Below are positions 5,089-10,540 of a DNA stretch of 10,540 bases, piece by piece. The notes beneath the pieces are model-generated. The model saw nothing but the letters and a program-made list of their open reading frames with translations. It was not told the DNA's origin and ran no database searches. Location: positions 1-10,540 of the forward strand of contig JBBRXJ010000103.1 in assembly GCA_038248505.1 (NCBI GenBank). The letters are read 5' to 3'. This DNA comes from JBBRXJ01 sp038248505. GTDB lineage: Bacteria; Bacteroidota; Bacteroidia; Bacteroidales; JBBRXJ01. The stretch's first letter is position 1. The number at the start of each line of letters is the position of its first letter. Made by a program: the position numbers and the translations under genes.

Positions 5089-5631
5089 ATGCATAAACAA
5101 TTACAAATTGGGGATAAAGGTGATTTCTTAATAAATCAGTTATCCAACTCAGACAACAAGTTGCGCCTGAAGGCCAGAAAATCGCTGATAAGGATTGGAA
5201 AATCAGTTGTGGTTCCTTTGTCGAATGTGCTGGTCAATTCTGAAGTATATAAGGCCCGCTGGGAAGCCGCTAAGGCGTTGGGCGCCATCTCCGACATAAA
5301 ATCCATCCCAGCCCTTGTTAAGGCTCTCGAAGATGCTGAAACGGACGTTGTTTGGTTGGCAGCAGAAGCATTAAAAAAGTTTGGGAAAGTTGCATGGCCA
5401 GAATTATTGAGTGCATTGGTATCTAGAGGTGCGGAATCAGTTACACTTCGCAATGCAGCTCATCATGTATTAGGGAAACAGCATAAAGACGGTTTAGATG
5501 ATTTACTTGAAATTCTTTTAAAAACGCTCGAGTCAGGTGCAGTTTCGGTAAGCACACCAATTGCAGCATCTAAACTCCTAGAGCGAATAAGAGAACATTC
5601 CATCAAAAAAAAATCAAAGACTCCTGATTAA
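5089..5631 (+). CDS. HEAT-repeat protein
   Basis: This is an all-helical protein of 180 aa from the ATG at 5089; a TTG at 5068 would add seven residues. Three to four HEAT-like helical pairs can be read: NKLRLKARKSLIRIGKSVVV, YKARWEAAKALGAISDIKSI with PALVKALEDAETD, VVWLAAEALKKFGKVAWPEL, and TLRNAAHHVLGKQ. The DEV-type pattern with A-x-AL-G and PAL-x-AL is that of PBS-lyase HEAT repeats, which serve as protein-binding scaffolds. There is no signal peptide or membrane segment. The gene begins the glycogen operon, 14 bp before the phosphorylase, so a regulatory or scaffolding role for that enzyme is a reasonable guess but unproven. A TAACGTTTG box at 5040-5048 might serve as -7 element, without a matching -33. 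Confidence 0.88.
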   Translation: MHKQLQIGDKGDFLINQLSNSDNKLRLKARKSLIRIGKSVVVPLSNVLVNSEVYKARWEAAKALGAISDIKSIPALVKALEDAETDVVWLAAEALKKFGKVAWPELLSALVSRGAESVTLRNAAHHVLGKQHKDGLDDLLEILLKTLESGAVSVSTPIAASKLLERIREHSIKKKSKTPD

Positions 5632-5645
5632 TCAAGTATGAAAAA

Positions 5646-8198
5646 ATGAATAAAAAACCAAGGATAAATAAACCCAATTACGGCAATTTACAAAATGATA
5701 TTGAAGATATCGATGATTTTGATTTGCTTGCCGAACTCGCTTTGGATTTGCGTAGTTCATGGAATCATGCTGCGGATGAATTATGGCATCAACTAGATCC
5801 AATACTCTGGAAAAACACGCATAACCCATGGATTGTTCTTCAATCCGTTTCGAGGGATCACCTTAAGAGGATGCTTGCAGATACAATTTTTCGCAAGCAA
5901 TTAAATGAACGGGTTCATATTAGAAAACTTGCTATTGATAGTCCCGCATGGTTTCAGAAAAACTACCCTAAATCGCATCTTACCTGCATTGCCTATTTTA
6001 GTATGGAATTCATGTTAAGCGAAGTGCTACCTATATATTCGGGTGGATTGGGTAACGTAGCCGGCGACCAACTTAAAGCAGCCGGCGATCTTGGTGTGCC
6101 CATAATTGGTATAGGTTTGCTCTACCAACAAGGGTATTTCCGTCAGGTAATAGACCAGGATGGAAATCAACAAGAGCTTTATCCTTACAATGATCCGGGG
6201 CAATTGCCAATTACACCACTACGACATAAAAATGGAGAGTGGCTACGACTTGAAATAGAATTGCCTGGATACTCTGTTTGGTTGCGTGCATGGCAGGTAC
6301 AGGTAGGTAGACTTAAACTTTATTTGCTCGATAGTAATGATATGGCAAACTTGCCTGCCCATCGCGGTATTACAAGCGAATTATATGGTGGTGGACAAGA
6401 GCTGCGGCTCAAACAAGAACTTTTACTAGGTATTGGAGGATGGCGTTTGCTAAATGCACTTGGTATTCATCCTGAAATATGCCATTTGAATGAAGGGCAT
6501 GCTGCATTTGCAGTACTTGAAAGGGCGCGCGCGTATATGGAAGAAACGGAGCTACCTTTTAATGAAGCATTGATGGTTACACGTGCAGGAAATATTTTCA
6601 CAACACATACGGCAGTGGCGGCAGGATTTGATTATTTCTCGCCATTTCTTATTGAACATTACCTTGGAGAATATGCAAAGAAACTTGGCATCTCTATGAA
6701 CGATCTTTTAGCCTTAGGGCGATTAAACCCGAATGACCCCAATGAGCATTTCAACATGGCTTATCTGGCAATTAAGGGAAGTGGCTCCGTTAATGGAGTT
6801 AGTCGTTTGCATGGGAAAGTAAGCAGGCACATTTTTTCGCCGCTTTTTTCACATTGGCCAGAAGATGAAGTACCAATTGGTCATATTACAAATGGTGTCC
6901 ACATGTCCACATGGGATTCAGCAGAGGCTGATGCCCTTTGGACAAGCGTTAGTGGAAAAGGCCGATGGCTAGGAACATCTGAAACATTAGGACAAGAGAT
7001 TCGCAGTGTTTCAGACAACAAGCTTTGGGAATTTAGAACGCAAGCCAGTATCTCTTTCGTGAAATACATTCGCGAGCGACTTAATCAACAGCTGTCTATT
7101 TCAGGTACATCCGCCGAAGTTTTAAATAATTCGAATCAGATGTTCAACCCCAAAGCACTAACATTGGGATTTGCTCGACGTTTTGCGAGTTATAAAAGAC
7201 CAAATCTGTTATTACATGACAAGCAGAGATTACAAAACATATTGAGCAATACCCAATACCCTGTTCAACTTATTATTGCGGGCAAGGCGCATCCTGGCGA
7301 TAAAGAAGGTCATGCATTGATTCAGGAATGGATTCAATTCATACGAAAACCTGAAATAAGGGCTCATGTAATATTTCTTAGTGACTATGATATGCATTTA
7401 ACGGAGCATCTTGTGCAAGGTGTTGATGTATGGATTAACACACCACGGCGACCTTGGGAAGCCAGCGGGACAAGCGGCATGAAAGTACTTGTGAACGGTG
7501 GCCTAAATTTATCTGAGTTGGATGGCTGGTGGGCGGAGGCTTACACTCCTGAAGTAGGATGGGCATTGGGAGATGGACAAGAGCATGGAGACAATACAGC
7601 CTGGGATGCTATGGAAGCGGAACAACTTTACAATTTACTCGAAAAGCAGGTTATACCAGAATTTTACAAACGAAATGAAAAAGGAATTCCCCTTGCCTGG
7701 ATATCGCGAATGAGGGAAAGCATGTCGCAACTTACACAGAGGTTCTCTGCCGATAGGACTGTTCGGGAATATACAGAACAACATTATTTGCCCTCAGCAA
7801 CTGCATTTATTGAACGCGCTGCTGACAAAGGCGCATTGGGGAATCAGATGTTTAAATGGCGACAAGAGTTGGAGCAGAAATGGCCTGCATTACATTTTGG
7901 AAAAGTAACTGTTGAAACGCATAATAGTAAACATATATTTAATGTTCATGTGTATACAAATGATATAGAACCCAAAATGCTTCGGGTCGAACTGTACTCA
8001 AATGCTATAGACGGCGGCGAACCAGTGCGGCATAACATGAAGCAGGGACTAAAGCTGGATGGCCCTATCAAAGGCTACAATTATAGAGCAACCATTTCGA
8101 TAGACATTCCTGCCAATAATTACACGGCAAGAATAATACCCAATTCGCCGGGTGTATCAATTCCATTAGAAATGAATTTTATTCTTTGGCAACATTAA
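5646..8198 (+). CDS. glgP: Alpha-glucan (glycogen/maltodextrin) phosphorylase, GT35
   Basis: This cytoplasmic PLP-dependent enzyme of 850 residues releases glucose-1-phosphate from alpha-1,4-glucans. Residues ~20-105 match the DUF3417-like N-terminal region of the short bacterial alpha-glucan phosphorylase subfamily (LALDLRSSWNHAADELWHQLDP). Then come AYFSMEFMLSEVLPIYSGGLG with GDQLKAAGDLGVPIIGIGLLY (~115-165), the HLNEGHAAFAVLERAR segment (~280) and GHITNGVH (~415). The PLP site is in RPWEASGTSGMKVLVNGG, with the Schiff-base lysine K613 (codon at 7482). A C-terminal beta-rich domain (~740-850) ends in YTARIIPNSPG...PLEMNFILWQH, typical of this subfamily. The length is full and no lesion is seen. 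It lies 14 bp after the HEAT gene and 19 bp before a small membrane protein gene. The aldolase further down places the operon on the route from stored glycogen into glycolysis. Confidence 0.96.
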   Translation: MNKKPRINKPNYGNLQNDIEDIDDFDLLAELALDLRSSWNHAADELWHQLDPILWKNTHNPWIVLQSVSRDHLKRMLADTIFRKQLNERVHIRKLAIDSPAWFQKNYPKSHLTCIAYFSMEFMLSEVLPIYSGGLGNVAGDQLKAAGDLGVPIIGIGLLYQQGYFRQVIDQDGNQQELYPYNDPGQLPITPLRHKNGEWLRLEIELPGYSVWLRAWQVQVGRLKLYLLDSNDMANLPAHRGITSELYGGGQELRLKQELLLGIGGWRLLNALGIHPEICHLNEGHAAFAVLERARAYMEETELPFNEALMVTRAGNIFTTHTAVAAGFDYFSPFLIEHYLGEYAKKLGISMNDLLALGRLNPNDPNEHFNMAYLAIKGSGSVNGVSRLHGKVSRHIFSPLFSHWPEDEVPIGHITNGVHMSTWDSAEADALWTSVSGKGRWLGTSETLGQEIRSVSDNKLWEFRTQASISFVKYIRERLNQQLSISGTSAEVLNNSNQMFNPKALTLGFARRFASYKRPNLLLHDKQRLQNILSNTQYPVQLIIAGKAHPGDKEGHALIQEWIQFIRKPEIRAHVIFLSDYDMHLTEHLVQGVDVWINTPRRPWEASGTSGMKVLVNGGLNLSELDGWWAEAYTPEVGWALGDGQEHGDNTAWDAMEAEQLYNLLEKQVIPEFYKRNEKGIPLAWISRMRESMSQLTQRFSADRTVREYTEQHYLPSATAFIERAADKGALGNQMFKWRQELEQKWPALHFGKVTVETHNSKHIFNVHVYTNDIEPKMLRVELYSNAIDGGEPVRHNMKQGLKLDGPIKGYNYRATISIDIPANNYTARIIPNSPGVSIPLEMNFILWQH

Positions 8199-8217
8199 TT
8201 TATAACTGATACAAGAT

Positions 8218-8442
8218 ATGAAATCGAACGAACAAAATAACGACAAGCAAATTTTACAGGATCATATACCAATTCATCAGAAACATTTACATCGATTAAA
8301 ACGGATACATCATAGTTTGTGGTTTTGGTTTTTTTTGATGTTAATGCTGATTGGCATCTTTTATTATATCATCACTATAGGCTTTGCATTTGCACCGCAG
8401 AAACAAGTAGAACAGCCAACACAAAATATCAGAACAAAATAA
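8218..8442 (+). CDS. Small single-pass membrane protein, 74 aa, unknown function
   Basis: A hydrophilic, His/Lys-rich N-terminus (residues 1-33, with HQKHLHRLKRIHH) is followed by one transmembrane helix (~34-59, LWFWFFLMLMLIGIFYYIIT) and a short polar tail. The basic flank before the helix suggests the N-terminus stays in the cytoplasm. It begins 19 bp after the phosphorylase stop and ends 27 bp before the aldolase, so it belongs to the operon. The His-rich stretch could bind metal or nucleic acid, but nothing in the sequence proves this. No family is recognised. Codon quality and tight spacing support it as a real gene. Confidence 0.75.
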   Translation: MKSNEQNNDKQILQDHIPIHQKHLHRLKRIHHSLWFWFFLMLMLIGIFYYIITIGFAFAPQKQVEQPTQNIRTK

Positions 8443-8469
8443 AATAGTTGCAAATTAAAAACACTGAAG

Positions 8470-9492
8470 ATGAATATTGAGAAACTTATAAATACAGCAA
8501 AATCTTTAACTGCTGACGATAAGGGCCTGTTAGCAATGGACGAAAGTGCAACAACCTGTAACAAACGATTTGCGGCATTCGGGATTCCTCAAAACGAAGA
8601 GACTCGAAGTACCTATAGGGAGATGCTTATAACAACTCCCAAACTCAGTGAGTGCATTAGCGGTGTTATTCTTTTTGATGAAACAATACGTCAGAAGAAA
8701 AAAGATGGAACACTCTTCGTCAAAATTATTATGGATACTGGAATTGTTCCAGGAATAAAAGTTGACATAGGGGCAAAAGCTTTGGCAGGACATCCTGGAG
8801 AGAAAATTACTGAAGGCTTAGATGGCTTACGCGAAAGGCTCAATGAGTATTATCTGATGGGAGCCCGTTTTGCCAAATGGCGGGCCGTAATTAACATTAA
8901 TGACGGCACTCCTAGTCAGAGTTGCATGGATGCCAACGCACATGCATTGGCTCGTTATGCAGCCTTATGCCAAGAAGCTGGCATTGTTCCAGTAGTTGAG
9001 CCTGAAATACTCATGGACGGACATCATTCAATCGAAAAATGCTTTGAAGTAACAGAGCAAGTACTGCGAAAAGTTTTCGACCAACTCTATATACAAAATG
9101 TGATTTTGGAAGGCATACTTCTAAAACCAAACATGGTACTTCCTGGGTTGAACTGTTCGATTCAGAAATCAGATGAAGAGGTTGCGGATGCAACAGTGAA
9201 TTGTCTTTTAAGATCTGTACCTGCTGCCGTTGGCGGAATAGCTTTTTTATCGGGCGGACAATCCAGCGAACTTGCATCAGCACGTTTAAATGCTATGAAT
9301 GTCAGGTTTAAAAACAAGTTGCCTTGGGCATTGGCATTTTCGTATGCTCGTGCAATTCAGCAGCCTGCTTTGGAAATATGGAATGGTCAAGAGGCGAACG
9401 TATCAAAAGCACATCAAGCGCTGCTACATCGTGCACAATGCAATAAGGCTGCACGTCGTGGTGAGTACAATGCTGCAATGGAAAAAATATAA
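8470..9492 (+). CDS. Class I fructose-bisphosphate aldolase
   Basis: This 340-aa Schiff-base aldolase of the animal/plant-type class I family cleaves fructose-1,6-bisphosphate into glyceraldehyde-3-phosphate and dihydroxyacetone phosphate. Visible landmarks are GLLAMDESATTCNKRF (D24, counterpart of rabbit D33), the GIVPGIKVDIGAKAL segment, FAKWRAV (K136, counterpart of K146), VVEPEI (E177, counterpart of E187), and the lysine that forms the imine in GILLKPNM (K219, codon at 9123-9125 region; counterpart of K229). The phosphate-binding GGIAFLSGGQS loop follows, then the C-terminal ALAFSYARAIQQPAL. The protein lacks the long flexible C-terminal tail ending in Tyr seen in muscle aldolase. It is last in the operon with the phosphorylase and has no lesion. 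The match to the eukaryote-like family is unambiguous; only its exact substrate preference is assumed. Confidence 0.96.
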   Translation: MNIEKLINTAKSLTADDKGLLAMDESATTCNKRFAAFGIPQNEETRSTYREMLITTPKLSECISGVILFDETIRQKKKDGTLFVKIIMDTGIVPGIKVDIGAKALAGHPGEKITEGLDGLRERLNEYYLMGARFAKWRAVININDGTPSQSCMDANAHALARYAALCQEAGIVPVVEPEILMDGHHSIEKCFEVTEQVLRKVFDQLYIQNVILEGILLKPNMVLPGLNCSIQKSDEEVADATVNCLLRSVPAAVGGIAFLSGGQSSELASARLNAMNVRFKNKLPWALAFSYARAIQQPALEIWNGQEANVSKAHQALLHRAQCNKAARRGEYNAAMEKI

Positions 9493-9601
9493 ACGCATAC
9501 GACTTGTAATTTAAATTTTTAATGAATCTTAATAATTATACAATTTTAAGCAAAAGTGTAATGATTAGGAACATCAAACAGCAATAAACTCTTCAAAATG
9601 T

Positions 9602-9665
9602 GTGAATGTTGTAACTCATTGTCAAAATTCTGTACGATTCAATGAATAAAAACTCACGAACTTTG
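9602..9665 (+). promoter_or_regulatory. Activator-type promoter, copy B, upstream of the 39-aa membrane protein
   Basis: The elements are GTGAAT (9602-9607), GTAAC (9611-9615), a weaker GTACG (9632-9636, 21 bp after the first GTAAC) and a -7-like GAACTTTG (9658-9665). The first part, TGTGTGAATG then GTAACT, is almost identical to copy A at 4631-4648, and the distance to the start codon is 111 nt here against 107 nt there. No TTG lies at -33. Transcription would start near 9670, giving a leader of ~40 nt. Confidence 0.58.
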
Positions 9666-9709
9666 ATAAGAATTTAATCGGTTATCATAATACATCAAAT
9701 AAAAGTCAA

Positions 9710-9829
9710 ATGAACAATTTAGTAAAAGGGTTAATTTCGGGATACGGGGCTAAAAAATTAGGTGGTGGCTGTTTAGGTATGATAGTGGTTTTTATAATCA
9801 TCTGGTATATTCTGGGACAATTTAGTTAG
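9710..9829 (+). CDS. 39-aa glycine-rich membrane mini-protein
   Basis: ATG at 9710, TAG at 9827-9829. The N-terminal half is glycine-rich (NNLVKGLISGYGAKKLGGGC) and the C-terminal half is one transmembrane helix (~residues 22-36, LGMIVVFIIIWYILGQF). Very short Bacteroidota proteins with the GYGAKKLGGG-plus-helix plan are, to my recollection, recurrent and unstudied. It has its own activator-type promoter, which it shares in design with the dead SHOCT gene, another small membrane protein. The frame is too short to prove coding by itself; promoter placement and the clear helix support it. Confidence 0.68.
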   Translation: MNNLVKGLISGYGAKKLGGGCLGMIVVFIIIWYILGQFS

Positions 9830-9898
9830 TATTGGAATTTAAGAAAATGAAAAAAAAAGTATTCACTTTCAAACTATTACTATTAAAGTTGATATAAT

Positions 9899-10540
9899 AT
9901 GAACATGTCTTTTCAAAAACTTTTTTACGCCATTGCTACCGTATTTTTGCTGTTTGCAATTCTGGTTTTGGCAAAACCCATTCTTATTCCTTTAAGTATT
10001 GCTTTGCTTATTTCATTCATACTGTTTCCGTTGACAAAAAAGTTTGAGTCATGGGGAATTGGTAAAACACTTGCTGCTTTTCTCTCAATTTTTGCTATGA
10101 TTATAATTTTGGGAGGTGTTATTTCCTTTTTTTCAACTCAAATTATTAATATAGCAAAAGAGTTCTCTCATTTTAAGGATAAAATTATTCTTGCCTTTGC
10201 TGACGTCACAGTATATCTCAACAATAATGTGAGTTTTATTGAAAATTTGGGGAAGGATGAACTATTTAACCGGATGAAAGTTTGGCTTAATGATTCGACA
10301 GGATTTTTGGTAGGTAAAACAGTCAGTAATACAGCAACTTTTATGGCTGGACTGATGGCAACCATTGTTTTTACTTTTCTATTTCTTATTTACAGAGATG
10401 GATTAACAAAGGCATTTCAGGCTTTTTCGTCAGAGAATAATCGTGAAAGAGTATTAAAAATGTATAAATCGGTTCAACAGGTTGGTCAAAAATATCTGTT
10501 CGGCATGTTCCTCCTCACCGTTGTTATTGGATTAGCCAAC
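9899..10540 (+). CDS. AI-2E family (PerM-like) membrane protein, N-terminal part; runs off the window
   Basis: The frame opens at ATG 9899 and is still open at the window end (214 codons seen of a usual ~340-370). Hydrophobic helices lie at ~residues 9-24, 26-45 (KPILIPLSIALLISFILFPL), 57-78 and 147-166, and another begins at ~200. Between the third and fourth is a soluble loop (FSHFKDKIILAFADVTVYL, then NLGKDELFNRMKVWLN), as in this family. The KPILIPLSIALLISFILFPL and LFLIYRDG stretches are typical family signatures. Members are exporters or transporters of poorly defined substrate; the family name does not show that it moves autoinducer-2. The start lies 69 bp after the 39-aa gene and may share its promoter. 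An alternative Met lies two codons on. Confidence 0.88.
   Translation, partial: MNMSFQKLFYAIATVFLLFAILVLAKPILIPLSIALLISFILFPLTKKFESWGIGKTLAAFLSIFAMIIILGGVISFFSTQIINIAKEFSHFKDKIILAFADVTVYLNNNVSFIENLGKDELFNRMKVWLNDSTGFLVGKTVSNTATFMAGLMATIVFTFLFLIYRDGLTKAFQAFSSENNRERVLKMYKSVQQVGQKYLFGMFLLTVVIGLAN

Noticed and set aside
5136..5453. Minus-strand open frames inside the HEAT, phosphorylase and aldolase genes (also 5632-5829, 6881-7069, 8364-8793, 9011-9283, 10168-10365)
   Set aside because: They lie antisense to strongly recognised proteins and show no domain or composition of their own.
9847..9897. 16-codon ORF (MKKKVFTFKLLLLKLI) just before the AI-2E family gene
   Set aside because: It ends one base before the next ATG and might suggest a leader peptide, but it is too short and low-complexity to support.
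9899..10540. Quorum-sensing role read from the AI-2E family name
   Set aside because: The family name is historical; nothing in the window (no luxS, no lsr genes) points to autoinducer-2.

Overview
The window looks like chromosomal DNA from an AT-rich member of the Bacteroidota, probably Bacteroidales or Marinilabiliales-like. This rests on recognised family resemblances: a cupin / AraC / PAS-sensor trio, small two-helix membrane proteins, a lipocalin-like lipoprotein starting CQKY, and a SHOCT-type mini-protein. Start codons mostly lack Shine-Dalgarno sequences, and promoter-like boxes of the nAnnTTTG type fit the phylum. No taxonomic marker gene is present.

Layout. (1) 1-1640, minus strand: a regulatory operon transcribed leftwards. 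It holds a small cupin whose tail is frameshifted at a perfect palindrome, an AraC-family regulator with an N-terminal CxxC domain, and (ATGA overlap) a PAS sensor protein cut by the window edge, which carries an exact 63-bp tandem repeat encoding a coiled coil. (2) 1640-2442: a gene-poor stretch with promoter sites and degraded dispersed repeats. (3) 2443-4301, minus strand: four small genes of largely unknown function (lipoprotein, 57-aa basic ORF, secreted 289-aa protein, 69-aa membrane protein). This block is bracketed by an imperfect inverted pair of ~140-155-bp repeats (2186-2326 and 4421-4576). (4) 4634-4984: a promoter followed by a dead SHOCT-domain gene with three stops and a frameshift. 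(5) 5089-9492, plus strand: a compact operon of HEAT-repeat protein, alpha-glucan (glycogen) phosphorylase, a 74-aa single-helix membrane protein and class I fructose-bisphosphate aldolase, linking glycogen breakdown to glycolysis. (6) 9602-10540: a promoter, a 39-aa membrane mini-protein and the start of an AI-2E-family (PerM-like) membrane protein that runs off the end.

The most interesting signal joins three of these regions. Upstream of the cupin operon, the dead SHOCT gene and the 39-aa protein lies the same ungapped architecture: GTGAAT-N3-GTAAC-N16-GTA(A), then a Bacteroidota -7-like nAnnTTTG box whose TTTG starts 29-30 nt after the second GTA, with no TTG at the usual -33 place. The half-sites are direct repeats exactly 21 bp apart, which is the geometry of AraC-family activator sites. 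One of the three sites precedes the operon that encodes an AraC-family protein. I infer a small regulon, possibly autoregulated, serving small membrane proteins. The regulator assignment is not proven by the sequence.
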